Shown here: piece after piece, positions 25,484-37,136 of the stretch
Position numbering within the stretch: the first letter of the stretch is position 1
How the letters are laid out: each line of letters starts with the position of its first letter
NCBI GenBank assembly: GCA_014529385.2
Contig: CM043963.1
Span: forward strand, 101,615,912-101,679,911
From: Adiantum capillus-veneris
Taxonomy: Eukaryota > Streptophyta > Polypodiopsida > Polypodiales > Pteridaceae
Length of the DNA: 64,000 bases
Direction: 5' to 3'
The notes under the pieces: model-generated
Databases searched by the model: none
What the model was told of the DNA's origin: nothing
Seen by the model: only the letters and a program-made list of their open reading frames with translations
Translations under genes and position numbers: made by a program

Positions 25484-25869
25484 ACACCATCACCATCACC
25501 GCAATCACCATGCTTGTTTTGAGCATGACCTCTACACCCTTGGCTATGGAAGATGAAGGGCAACTAAATGAAGGATGATGGCCATAACCCTCGTGCGAGT
25601 CTTCGCCATCAACTCCCACCTATCCACCATGTGCTCTACCACTCTCTCCCTTCTCATTCCCCTACCCTATGCTCCCAATTTCATCACCTTATTCTCTAAA
25701 TAAAGCTTGAGGTTTTGTGAGTATGTTTTCTTGCAATGTTTTGCCCATGTCAGGTGTGCGGAATCGCCACCTAGTCTTGTGTTTGGAGTGAGCTTGTGTA
25801 TGTGTGAAGGGTGTGCGGATTCGCCATCCTTTTGTGGTGCCTAAGTACTAAGCCGCTATACCCCCTCCC

Positions 25870-25916
<47 letters not shown>

Positions 25917-26127
25917 TGATCTCATTCCCTTTCCTCTTCATCACTACTCCCAAGCATCCATCTATCTTGGATGAAAACTTTGTTATGGTGGTGTGTTGTT
26001 TGCGTCCTAGTCGCTGAAGCTAGGTGGTGCCCCCTGTTTGCTTTACCGTGACAGGCTCGAAGCGCGCCATTCGGTCCCCGGTGTTTTAGAGGCCGTCGGG
26101 GGTTCAGGGTTCGCTTTGCTCCCGTCA
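24529..26127 (+). repeat. E1 3' LTR (1599 bp)
   Basis: Homologous end to end with 13854-15413. It carries TATATAAA at 25360-25367 and AATAAA at 25699-25704. It is 39 bp longer, almost wholly because its CA tract (25441-25481) and CT tract (25873-25913) are each about 20 bp longer. It is followed by gtttc. Confidence 0.93.
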
Positions 26128-26132
26128 GTTTC

Positions 26133-26286
26133 ACCTGGAAATCCCAACAAGCTCCTGCTGGTGTAAATTTGTCGTGGTCAACTTTAGACCCCTCCCCAAC
26201 ACACGGTTTCCTACTCCTCGGTTGCTCCTCTTGCTTAGCTCTACCCTTCTCCATCTAAACTTCCACAATTCCTTCATGGCCCAAGC

Positions 26287-26385
<99 letters not shown>

Positions 26386-26624
26386 ATGCAACAAGCCATG
26401 CAAGACCATCTTTCTCCCTTATCCATATCTCTCCCCTATGACCTCTAATACCCCTGAAAGGCCAAAGGGTGGATTGGCATATCATTCTTTTCCCAACCTC
26501 CCTACTTATAGCCCTTGGCCCTTTCAAGTAGAACTTCTTAACTTATACCTAGCCATCCGATCCTAGCTGCATTGAGCTATTCAGTCCCTGGCCTTTGGCC
26601 AGCTGCCCGATCCTACTATTGGCC
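26133..26624. other. Spacer between E1 and E3 with (GA)n
   Basis: About 490 bp with no gene seen. A GA tract fills 26289-26381. The rest is unique-looking, with duplicated short words (tggcctttggcc, tagccatccgatcc) near 26555-26610. Confidence 0.6.
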
Positions 26625-28023
26625 TGACATCCAAATGAGAGATGGTATGACAAAGAGCATTAAGGCTAGCTAATGGAACTTAAATGCCTTAGGGGTAGCT
26701 TGATTAAAGACCTCCAAAGGTTAGTGTTTAATTCCCTTTGACCTTAGGCAAGCTAGGGTTGTGCTTGAGGTGGGAACCCGGACCAAGCTTGAGGTGCTTG
26801 TTGTGCTTGCTGACTAAGGTGCTTGAGGTTCTTATTGTGCTTGCTGACTAAGGTGCTAAGGTGCTCCATGACTAAGGTGCTTGAGGTGTTTGAGGACCTT
26901 CAAGCACATCCCTACACAAGTGGGGGAGAGGGGGGGGGGGAGCCCTCTTTGTAGGAGGTAGAGAGAGAACACACACACCATCACACAAGTCAACAAGCCT
27001 TGGCTAATGAAGCAACAGGGACACATTTCAAGTTCCTCTCCATGTTGTCCTCATCAAGTGCCTAAAGTCTTTTGGTTGGCCTCTCAAGGGATCCAATGAT
27101 AATGTAGCTAATTTCATTAATTATGTATGCATTTATCAAGTCCTCTCTCTCAAACGGGAAAGGGGGACACTTGTCCCAAGTCTATCATGCGTGCTTGATA
27201 TGCACTCTGCATGTGATTGGCTAGGCTTGAAGGGGTCCAATGAGCTTCCATCATGAGCTAGAAGTGGGGGTCGACCAAGGAAGCTAGGGGCTTGCTTGCA
27301 CGGTATACTCTTCCACACACACACACACACACACACTCTCTCTCTCTCATTGTGTGAAGTGCAAAGTGAAAGAGCTTCATCTCCTTCTCCAACCTTGTAG
27401 AGAAGTTGAGAGCCTACACCAACTCTCTTGGATATGGAATGAAAATCCAACCAAGAGGAATGCTCCAATGCTTAAGCTTTCCATCTTCTTCATCTTCATT
27501 ATTATGCTATAATCAAGAGTAATGATAAGTGAGGAGCCATTTCTTTCTCCTATGAATGCTTTTTCTTCCTCTTCCCTACCCTCATTCCCCACTAGCTCTC
27601 TCCACCTTTAAAGGTGTTTGAGGCCTTGTGACTAAGGCCAGGGATGGTTAATGCTTTTACAAAGTTTATGTTATGCTCTTGATGCATGAAGCTTTCCATC
27701 TTCATTGCATCACCTAGGTCACAAGTAACAAAAAGATTGTATCGTACCAAGTCTCTCTTGATGGGAGAATTTATAATAAAAAATCCTATTGGAGGGGGGA
27801 TCGCCTCCACATATATCTGGTCCTCAACTGTTGTCAAGTTCTCTAATTCTCTCTCTCTCTTGAAAAAGTACTATTGTTCATGCCAAGTTAATTAAGTATT
27901 GTGGTTATGTTGCTACCACTAATTAAGTTCACCCTCTATGTTCTCAAAGTAGTCTCACAAAAATGCTCACTCTAGTTCTCCTAATTCTTCTATTCTCAAA
28001 GTTCATAGGCCATTTCCATTACA
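26625..28023 (+). repeat. E3 5' LTR (about 1.4 kb, outer end possibly truncated)
   Basis: Homology with the right LTR is clear from tccaaatgagagatgg (26630) to catttccattaca (28023). Both copies share a field of 'gcttgaggtgcttg' words, a CA tract, and an 'aggccatttcc' end. Many substitutions and small indels indicate an old element. Confidence 0.85.
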
Positions 28024-28024
28024 T

Positions 28025-28036
28025 TGGTATCATAGC
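28025..28036 (+). other. E3 primer-binding site
   Basis: tggtatcatagc starts one base after the 5' LTR. It differs by one base from the tggtatcagagc Met-tRNA site used by chromoviruses and copia elements. Confidence 0.75.
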
Positions 28037-28311
28037 TATTGGTTTCTCTTTTCTTGCTTAAGAAGAGAGGTCCTTAAGCTGTCCATGAAAGGTTGGGCAT
28101 GTTCATTGTTGCAATAGGGTAAGTGGGACAAGGATCTATTATCTTGGTTGAGAAGGACATAGTTTGAGGTACACCTCTCAGGGCTTGCTTTTGGCTTAGC
28201 CATTATTGAGCTACGACGAAGCTCAACAGGAACCATAATCAACCGAGCAATGTTAGACCCTCTCCACTAATCTTTGCAATCAACAATAGTATATACATAA
28301 GTTTAATTAGC

Positions 28312-29608
28312 ATGGCTCACAATAACCAATTAGAGAGTAGAATGAGCATTGATAACTTTGATTTTTCACATAAAGGTGCTAATGATGATTCCCCCATCTT
28401 TCTTAATTGTTTTGTTACTAGGTTGCAACAATATATGGGGGCAACCCTACTTTGCAAGCCAAAGTTACCCAATAGCTTTGTTCTTATGGGATTTCCATTC
28501 TTCTCCAAGAGGAGAGAGAAACTCCTCCCAAGAGGAAACGGTCAACCTGCAGTCCTTCTCCTTGTCACTCAAAAAGAGAAGAGAGGAAACAAAGGAATAA
28601 AAGTGCAAGAAAGAAGTCACCCTCTTCTCCTTCTTCTTCACCTACCTCCTCTTCCGATGAAAGCAACATCTACTCTCCTAAAGAATACAAAAGGAGAGGA
28701 CATCACAAATATTACCCTGCATGGAGAAGGTCCCAAAAGCTCAAGAAGTTCAAAGAGGGAGGAAAGAGTATCTCTTTTCTCACCTATGATGGCACCTTTG
28801 GTGCTACCAAAAAAGTATTGGCCTTCATCCAGCATTTAAGGCGTCCTTTGGAGACAAGTGCTTTACGGGTTCCTCCAAGCTATGCCATGTAGCTATGCAC
28901 TTCCATAAATCTTCTCGTCAATGGTGGGCTAGCCTTCGTGGCAACGGTGAAGCTCCAAAGACATAGAAAACTCTACAAGTTTCCATCAAGAAGAAATTCC
29001 TTACAAGTGATGCAAAGGAAAAAGTGCTTACCAAATGGTAGAGTTTGAAGCTTTTCTCCCATGATTCTATCTACAAATATATGGACCAGTTTTGGGATTT
29101 ACATCTCAAGGCTACTATCTTTCAAAAGATAGACTTCGTCAAGAAAAAGCAACAATTCTGTGCGGGATTACTTGAAGAGATGTCCGAGTACGTCAAATCC
29201 CAACGGCTGGTTCTATCACTGAAGTAATCCACCACACCATGGTTGCTTTGCGCATAAATTTTCAACAAGAGCCTAGAAGGAATGTCAAGCCCATGGAAAT
29301 CAAATACAAAAGTGATGCAAAGAGGAAAAATAATGCCCAAAATACTTCCAAGGAAACTTCAACAACAACAACAACAACAATCGTTCCAAGGAGAAGGGAG
29401 TTTACAAAGGTAAAAATAAACTCTCTCCTAAAGAGCTTGAAGCTTTTTATAAGGACCACTACTGCTTTAAGTGTGTGGGGAGCAAGGACATGGCTATCGT
29501 TCTTGCCCCAAGAGAAATGCCCGCAATAAGACTCCTAGAGCTTCCACTATCAAAGCTCCAAAAGAGGATTCTCATTGCAAAGGATCATCTCTCTCCTATG
29601 TTTAGGAA
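28312..29608 (+). pseudogene. E3 Gag remnant
   Basis: Coding is scattered over three frames. It includes FLTYDGTFGATKKV-type sequence near 28778, a Gag core (KYMDQFWDLHLKATIFQK, then QQFCAGLLEEMSEYVKS) at 29072-29204, and a zinc knuckle broken by a one-base frame change at about 29470. The two knuckle halves are CFKC and GEQGHGYRSC. The frame closes at a TAG near 29605. Multiple indels make it inactive. Confidence 0.75.
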
Positions 29609-32600
29609 AAGGTAAGGGAGTATGATGCCTTCATCTTGTTTGACCCTGGATCTACTCACAAATTCATATCAACAAGGAGTTGGCCACAAATTTGGGCATC
29701 TCAAGATTTTGAGATGGGAGATACTGTAACTGTCGATGCAGCTTTCAAGGGACAGCAAGCCTCCGTTACTCCCTTTAATAGTAAGTTGAGGCTTCATGTC
29801 CAAAGCTACGTCAACAAAGAATACTTTTTTATATCTCCTCTCCAACATGAAGATGTTATCCTAGGGGCACCATGATTCAACCGCATGGTTGCTAACATGA
29901 AGTTTCCTAAAAGAAGAATCTACTTCACCTACAAGTAAAAGAGCATGTATATAGATGTTAGTCAGTTTTTGCGTACATGATTTTTGGTCAAAGAGTCCCT
30001 AAAAGTCCTTAATGTTTCATCAAATATAAATGGTAGGAATCAAGAAGAGCTAGACTTGTCTAAGTTTCAAAAAGGATTCCAAGATGTGTTCATTGATGAT
30101 ATCCCTATGGACTTACCTCCCAAATGAGGGGAGATGACCATCGAATTGAGATCCTACCAGGAATCACATTGCCTAACAAGCCTCCTTATTGAGTTTCCCA
30201 AGATCAACAAGAGGAGATCACGAGGCAAGTACAAGAATTGGTAGACAAAGGGATAGTGAGGCCTAGATCCTCTCCCTTTTGTTCTCCAGTCCTTTTAGTG
30301 AAAAAGAAAGATGGTACATACCCCATGTGTGTGGACTATCGAGCAATAAACCATATCACAATCAAAAGAAGATTTCTTGTACCACAGGTAGAAGATCTAT
30401 TTGATAAGCTACAAGGCTCTACCTACTTCAGTAGGATTGACCTTAAAAGTGGCTATAATCAAATAAGAATAGTGAATGAAGATATCCTAAAGACCGCGTT
30501 CCGTACAACGTTTGGTCTTTATGAATATCTAGTGATGCCTTTTGGGTTGACTAATGCACCATCCACATTCAATTGTTTAATGGAGAAAATCTTTAGACCC
30601 TACCGCAAATTCATTGGAGTGTCGAGGTGATTTTTCAAGCATTGAGGGAGAACAAGTTTTTTATCAATCAAAAGAAGAGAAAAATTTTCCTTCAAGAGAT
30701 TTGATACTTAGGTCATATTATCTCTCAAGATGGTATTTGTATGGATTTATCAAAGTTGGAGGTAATAAAAGCATGGCCTAACCCAAGGAACCTACATGAG
30801 CTAAGAATATTTATTGGTATGTGTGCATACTATAGACACTTCATAGTAAAATTTTCTCAAATAGCAGGACCATTACATGACTTAACAAAGAAGAACGTTA
30901 AGCACTCATGGACTACTAAGGAGAAAAATGCTTTTGACAAGCTCAAAGAAAATCTTACCTCCCAATCAGTCCTTATGCTTTCGGATCTCTCATAGCCATT
31001 TGAGGTCCAATGTGATGCATGTGGTGATTTCCTTGGAGCGGTCTTGCTTCAAGAAGGGCATGACATAGCATATGAGAGCAGAAGGCTCAATATGGATGAA
31101 CGGGTCTTGGGCATTCATGAGAAATAGATTTTAGTTGTTTTACATGCCCTAGAGACATGAAAGCACTATCTATTGGGGACTCCATTTATTTTGCGAACGA
31201 ACTACAAAAGTCTCAAGTACTTCAAGATGCAAACCATGATTTCCGAGAAACAAACGAGGTGGGCAAATTTTCTTTCACAATTTTACTTTCATATTGCTCA
31301 CATTGCTGTAAGCACAATCAAGTGGCCAATGCACTTTCACGACGACCAAAAGTTAATGTCTCGTCTATAGAAACTCACAACGATCTATCTTCTATGATAG
31401 ATGAGTATGCTACTGACCCTGACTTTAAAGACATATTGTCAGCCATTGCATTGGGGAAGAAATAAGAACCATTCACCTTGCATTATGGTTATGTTCTCCA
31501 TGGAAATAGGCTATATGTTACCCACTCCCTTTGTGAGAAAGTCATGTATGAATCCTTAGGGCGTCCACTATGAATTTTTTACATAGTGGACTCCCCGGTT
31601 ATGAACCCCATGCTCCTCCCTATGTGAGGCATAGAGACATTCCACCTACTCTTTGAAAAGTAGATACGTACTTTTATTGGCCTACCATGAAAGTTGACAT
31701 AAAAGAGTATGTTTCAAAATGTGTGGTATGCCAAAAGACTAAGTATGATAGAGGGAAGCAACCTGGATTACTCCAGCCATTGCCAATCCCTAATTCACCA
31801 TGGGAGAGTTTATCCATGGATTCTATCTTTGGATTACCCTATTCTATCCATGGGAATACGGGAATATGGATAATAGCTGATAGGTTTAGCAAGCAAGCAC
31901 ACTTTATTCCTGTCAAAAATACTACTAAGGCACACCAAATGGCAACTCTCTTCTCAGATTTTCAAACACCATGGATTGCCAGCATCTATCATGTCAGATA
32001 GAGATTCTATAATGACCAATAATTTCTAGAAAGGTGTCTTTGAAAATCTAGGTACAAGTTTGAATTTCTCTTCGGCCTATCACCCACAAAAGGACGGCCA
32101 AAGTGAGATAGCCAATCTTACGACACTCGATCTACTAAAGACATACGTTACAAGAGTAGATCAATGCTCACAAAGGGAAAAGTACTTACTCCTTGTAGAG
32201 TATGCGTACAATAATTCTGTCCACACTACTGCGAGAAAGGCACCTTTTGAAATCATAGAAGGAAGACCTAAAAGTCCCTTTCTACTTAAATTAAATGGGA
32301 AGATCTTGTTGCCAATGAGTATATCCGTGACCTACAAGAATATTTTCAAAAGATTAAAGAGGATATATCCATCTCTCAACAAAGCAAAAAGCTGCTACTG
32401 ACAAGCACAGAAGGGCCTTAATGTTCAAAGAAAATGATTGGGTCTTATTTAAGTTTCCCAAGGCTCGATTGAGGCAAACTACAAGAAAAATCCTACGGGC
32501 CATCAAAAGTATTATGCTAAACTAGAAAAAAGATACTATGATCCTTTTCAAATCTTCGATCCAATCAATGAGATGGCTTCTCAACTCAAGATTTTCAACC

Positions 32601-32890
32601 ATTGGCTCATACACAATGCTTTTCATGTGAGACTACTTAAGCCCTACAAAGGAGAGCCCCCAAGTGAACCAATTATTGCATATCCTCCAGAAATCGAAGA
32701 CCAAGAAGATGTGCTACAACCCAAAGCTATCCTTTGGCACGAAGACAAGGTCCTAAGACAAGGTAAGATTATCCAATGGTATCTTATTAAGTTAAAAAAT
32801 TATCCTTTTGAAGATGCTAGTTGGATGCAAGGAATACACCTTAAGGATAATATGAACCTTGTCAATGCTTACAATGCTACATTAGAGTGA
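29609..32890 (+). pseudogene. E3 Pol remnant: protease, RT, RNase H, integrase, chromodomain
   Basis: Protease: FDPGSTHKFIS at 29639, with Pro where the catalytic box has Ser or Thr, then ILGAP followed by TGA where gypsy proteins have Trp. RT (30238-30630): [46 protein letters not shown] deletion near 30612-30620 then removes the YxDD active site and joins directly to ALRENKFFINQKK in other frames. RNase H follows with three stops. Integrase: CVVCQKTK of the zinc finger, MDSIFGLP, and SSAYHPQKDGQSE with the catalytic Glu. The C-terminal ORF (32573-32890) holds a chromodomain (ILWHEDKVLRQGK; LKNYPFEDASWM). Overall a dead chromovirus polyprotein. Confidence 0.88.
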
Positions 32891-34001
32891 GCAAATGTAC
32901 ACGTTTCTTTTAAATGACCATTTCTTTTCTCTTATAAGACTAATTCTCTTTTTTCTGCACAAATTAAAGTAGTATGCATGCTTGCAATCATGTTTGTGAT
33001 GATGACATCTCTTAAACATGAAGTAGAATTTGTCACTCTACTTGGGAGAATGAAATGGACTAAAGAGCAGTGCAGAAACTATATCTCTCAAACACCAAAT
33101 GCATTAGTCATCCATCTTGGAACAATTTCATAGGGTAAAAAGGGAGCCTCTATCCATTAAGAAACATTGACTAATGTGTAAGTCTTTATCTCTTCTACCT
33201 CATAGTCGAGAACGACTATGATTTCAAGACAGAGGTAATGTCATAAAATGTAATATAATTAAACTAATCATTTAATGTGCGAGAATAAACGGGAACAAGG
33301 GTTAGGATATAAACACGTGCTTAAGGGTCTATCTCAACATAGGGCCAATGTTAAAGGGGTCCAAATGAGAGATGGTCTATCAAAGAGCAAGGCTAGCTAA
33401 TGGAGCTTAAACACCTTAGAGCTAGCTACATTAAATACTTCCAAAGGTTAGTGTTAAAATTCCTTTGACCTTAGGCCAAACTAGGGTTGTTCTTGAGGTG
33501 GGAACCCAGCCCAAGCTTGAGGTGCTTGTCGTGCTTGCTGGCTAAGGTTCTTGAGGGGCATAATGATTAAAGTGATAAGGTGCATGCTCCATGACTAAGG
33601 TGCTTGAGGGTCTTGAGGTGTTCCACAAGCACATCCCTACGCAAGGGGGGGCGAGTCCTCATTGTAGGAGCTAGAGAGAGAACACACACACCCTCACACA
33701 AGTCAATCCTTGACTAATGTCAAGTTCCTCTCCATGTTGCCCTTGTAAGGTGCCTATTGGTTGGCCTCTCAAGGGGTCCAATGATACTTTAGCTAATGTA
33801 ATTAATGTATGCATTTATCAAGTCCTCTCTCTCAATGGGGGAAGGGGGACACTTGTCCCAAGGCTAGCATGCTTGATTGATATCCACTCTGCATGTGATT
33901 GGTCAGGCTTGAAGGGGTCCAATGAGCTTCCATCATGAGGTAGAAGTGGGGGCTGACCATGGAAGTTAGGGTCTTTCTTGCACGGTATACTCTCCCATAC
34001 A

Positions 34002-34046
<45 letters not shown>

Positions 34047-34325
34047 AGTCATTGTGTAAAGTGCAAAGTACAAGAGCTCCATCACCTTCTCCAAGCTTAA
34101 AGAGAAGTTGAGAGCCTACACCAACACCCTTGGATATGGAATGAAAATCCAACCAAGATCCATGCTCCAATTCTTAAGCTTGCCATCTTCTCCATCTTCA
34201 TTACTATGCTATTAAGTATGCTAAGCAATAAGAGTGATGATAAGTGAGGAACTATTTCTTTCTCCTATGAATGTTTCTTCTTCCTCTTTCCTACGCTCAT
34301 TCCCTGCTAGCTCTCTCCATCTTTG

Positions 34326-34409
34326 TGTTTGTGTCGGGGCTATGGTGGGTGCCACTGAAGAGGATCCATAACGACAAGAAGAAGCGTGCAACAGAAAACG
34401 AGAGAGAAA

Positions 34410-34462
<53 letters not shown>

Positions 34463-34648
34463 GGAGAGAGAGAGAGAGCTCAACACAAAATGAAAAAAAC
34501 CACACTGTGTATCATATTCGTTTGTAAAAGATCCTTACAATATATAACAAAAAAGGTTACCATGCAAACTCAACTGAAGACTTGGACTTTCCTCTGCATG
34601 CTATAGAGTTTGTTCCTACAGGTACCAAAAAGGGCTTGAAACCCAACA
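34326..34648 (-). repeat. E4 3' LTR (323 bp)
   Basis: Matches 35777-36064 with substitutions. It contains a longer GA tract (about 34408-34480), which explains most of the 35-bp length difference. Confidence 0.88.
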
Positions 34649-35776
34649 ACATTTCCCCCTCAAGCCCAAACTAGATAGATCACTCTCATGATAGCGTAAG
34701 TTTTTGGTGTACTCCGCAACCGTGAGTTTTAGGTTCTCTCACAAGCAAAGGGTTTTGGTGTACCCATAACCTATTGCTAGTGTTAGGCTACCAACAAACA
34801 AAGTTTTTGGTTGACTTCCAAAACTTGGGTTTAAGGTGTACCCAATAACCCCATGAGAAGTGGGGAAAAAATAGGCTGAGAACAAATGTTTTTGGGAGGT
34901 ATATATATTACACTAATGAACATTTAAAAATAGTTTTTGAAACTTCGCATATGTGGATGGAACCAATTGTTGTAGCGGAGTTTTGATTTGGGCGGTCTTC
35001 ATCTCCCTCGAAATCGGTATCTTGACACCAAGAGAATAATCACATTGATTGTTTACCATTTTTGTGGAGATACTGCTCATGTTGGGTAAGAAAACCATAC
35101 TTGATAAAAATTGATATTGGCTATTACTTATTACATGCATCAGACTGTTTTGATGCATTATCAATGAGTTTTGACATGCTCTGTGGAGGAGATCTTCAAA
35201 TTTGAGTCTTGATGCCACTAATCTTTTCCGATGAAAACTCTTTGGCTTGACCTTGCGAACTAACTTACCAACCAACCATACCACTACTAGAAGCGTTTTG
35301 AAAAGCTTGTCGAAAATGGTTGTTGTCCATCTCTGCAAATTTGTTGAGTTTTCAAAACTAGATAGTGTTTACCACCGTGTCTTAATACAATGTTTTGAAA
35401 ATGCAATTGATGATGGAGATTGCACTTGGGGCTATAGCCTTTATAGGTGTGAAGGCCCTCTTGATTGAAGGCAAAAGACCAAATACTGAAAAACAGCTAA
35501 TTGAGTGTTAAAGATTGAAGAAGAAAAATGAACGATTTCGATGGCGAGCTCTGTAGACAAGAACGCCGATAACCAAGCTGCTTACAGCGGGCTATAGATG
35601 GCATTTTAGCAGGGGATAATGTGTCTAAGTTTCACCAGAAGTCCAAAGAGACCGCTTTGAGGGTGAATATGATGGGAACTAAGCAGGTCAATAGTTTGAT
35701 GGTTTCCCCTTCTAGACAGCCAATCCCGCATAGTTGGTTGAATACAAGCCTTCAAGTAGGCTCTAATACCAATTTT

Positions 35777-35853
35777 TGGTGTCAGGGCTATGGTGGGTGC
35801 CATTGGAGAGGATCCATAATGACAAGAAGAAGCATGCAACAGAAAACCAGAGA

Positions 35854-35886
<33 letters not shown>

Positions 35887-36064
35887 TAAGAGAGAGCTCA
35901 ACACAGAGGAAAAAACCACGCTGTGTATTATATTCCTTTGTAAAAAATCCTTACAATATATAGCAAAAAAGGCTACCATGAAAACTCAACTAAAGACTTG
36001 GACTTTTCTCTGCATGCTATAGAGTTTGTTCCTACGGGTACCAAAAAGGGCTTGAAACCCAACA
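35777..36064 (-). repeat. E4 5' LTR (288 bp)
   Basis: Homologous to 34326-34648, bounded by TSD ctttg on the right and by the minus-strand PBS on the left after a 4-bp spacer. Confidence 0.88.
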
Positions 36065-36570
36065 CTTTGAAGGTGCTTGAAGCCTTGGGACTGAGGCCGG
36101 GGATGGTTAATTCTTTTACAAAGTTTATTTTATGCTCGTGATGCATGAATCTTTCCATCTTCATTGTATCACCTAGGTCACAAGGAACACAAATATTGTA
36201 TTATACAAAGTCTCTCTTGATGGGAGAATCTATAAATCAAAAGCCTATTGGAGGGGGACCAGCTCCACATAAACACGGTCCTCAATTTTTTTCAAGTTCT
36301 CTAACTCTCTCTTGCAAAATCATTGTTCATGCCAAGTTAGTTAAGTATTATGGTTATGTTGCTACTGATAATTAAGTTCACCATCTATGTTCTCAAAGTA
36401 GTCTCACAACAATGCTCACTCTAATTATCCTAATTCCGTTATTCTCAAAGTTCATAGGCCATTTCCATTACAGTGCTTGCATCTGACACAAGAACCTTTG
36501 GCTAGTCCTCCCAGATTTGGCTTTATCTTTGATTGACCATTTGCTTAAAGCCCGTTTTTTGGACCAAATC

Positions 36571-37136
36571 TTGTTGAGGTGTTTGCTCCAAGCCTTTGAA
36601 GAGCATATCTTTTCATATATCAATTTAGTGTTGGGCGAACAAAACAATCTTTGTCCAGGCCACTTCCAGGCTTTCCATTCCATTAGCATGGAGCAGGGAG
36701 GAATCGTTAAAGGTGTGATATTTTTCCAAGACGTCTACCAATGAGGATATCCTCTTGAACATCAACTTTTTTTAGTTTCATCGAGGTGACTCGTGAGAGT
36801 TTTTAAAAAACAAATAATTTTTCATACTGCCATGGAGACATTGGATAGAAACCTTGTTGAGGTGTTTGCTTCAAGCCTTTGAAGAGCATAGCTTTTCATA
36901 TATCAATTTAGTGTTGGGCGAGCAAAACAGTCTTTGTCCAGGCCACTTCCAAGCTTTCCATTCCATTAGCATGGGGCAGGAAGGAATCGTTAAAGGTGTG
37001 ATATTTTTCCAAGACGTCTACCAATGAGGATATCCTCTTGAACGTCAACTTTTTTTAGTTGCATCAAGGTGACTCGTGAGAGTTTTTAGAAAACAACTAA
37101 ATTTTCATGCTGCCATGGAGACATTGGATAGAAACA
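36571..37136. repeat. Tandem duplication, 2 x 283 bp
   Basis: Units 36571-36853 and 36854-37136 both run from ttgttgaggtgtttgct to gacattggatagaaac. They differ at scattered sites (for example ctcc against cttc), so it is an old head-to-tail duplication. It carries no recognisable gene. Confidence 0.93.

Larger units (their letters stand above)
13854..26127 (+). mobile_element. E1: complete LTR retroelement with Gag and membrane-segment ORF, no pol; host of nested E2
   Basis: Two long direct repeats (13854-15413 and 24529-26127) begin TGATGGGGG and end CCCGTCA. They are flanked by ggttc and gtttc, a 5-bp target duplication with one mismatch. Removing nested E2 plus one TSD copy leaves an internal region of about 3.9 kb and a total of about 7.0 kb. 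The internal region holds a 5' ORF, a Gag with a degenerate zinc knuckle, and a downstream ORF with a hydrophobic segment. No protease, reverse transcriptase, RNase H or integrase motif was seen, so any movement would need another element's enzymes. A 120-bp LTR sample (from 13861 against 24537) differs at 6 sites, so E1 is older than E2. Confidence 0.93.
34326..36064 (-). mobile_element. E4: small non-autonomous minus-strand LTR element in the E3 3' LTR
   Basis: Length is 1739 bp with LTRs 34326-34648 and 35777-36064 and a perfect TSD ctttg at 34321-34325 and 36065-36069. On the minus strand the LTR opens TGTTGGGTTTCAAGCCC. The PBS ttggtattagagcc lies at the inner side of the right-hand LTR (35749-35772), and the PPT gagggggaaatgt at 34649-34661. 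This fixes minus orientation. The 1.1-kb interior encodes no recognisable pol. The longest minus ORF (34913-35338) does not resemble copia proteins. It is best classed as a TRIM/LARD-like derivative of a copia-type element, mobilised in trans. Confidence 0.9.
26625..36472 (+). mobile_element. E3: degenerate Ty3/gypsy chromovirus
   Basis: A long terminal repeat (26625-28023) recurs at the right end up to 36472, where E4 interrupts it. Between them, on the + strand, are a Gag remnant, protease, RT, RNase H, integrase and a C-terminal chromodomain, the chromovirus order. The PBS tggtatcatagc resembles the initiator Met-tRNA site. No TSD was found. The right repeat seems to start about 110-120 bp further out (33239, after a PPT) than the matching point in the left one, so the 5' LTR may be truncated at its outer end. 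All genes carry stops and frameshifts. Confidence 0.88.
33239..36472 (+). repeat. E3 3' LTR, interrupted by E4
   Basis: A purine-rich tract (caagacagaggtaa) precedes TGTCATAAAATG at 33239, a plausible LTR start. Clear homology with the 5' LTR runs from 33360 to 34325 and resumes after E4 from 36065 to 36472 (catttccattaca). The alternative start is 33349 or 33360. Confidence 0.78.

Noticed and set aside
33349-33359. E3 3' LTR starting at the TG of 33349 with PPT aaagggg
   Set aside because: Kept only as an alternative. The purine tract before 33239 and TGTCATAAAATG make an outer start more likely, and the 5' LTR appears truncated there.
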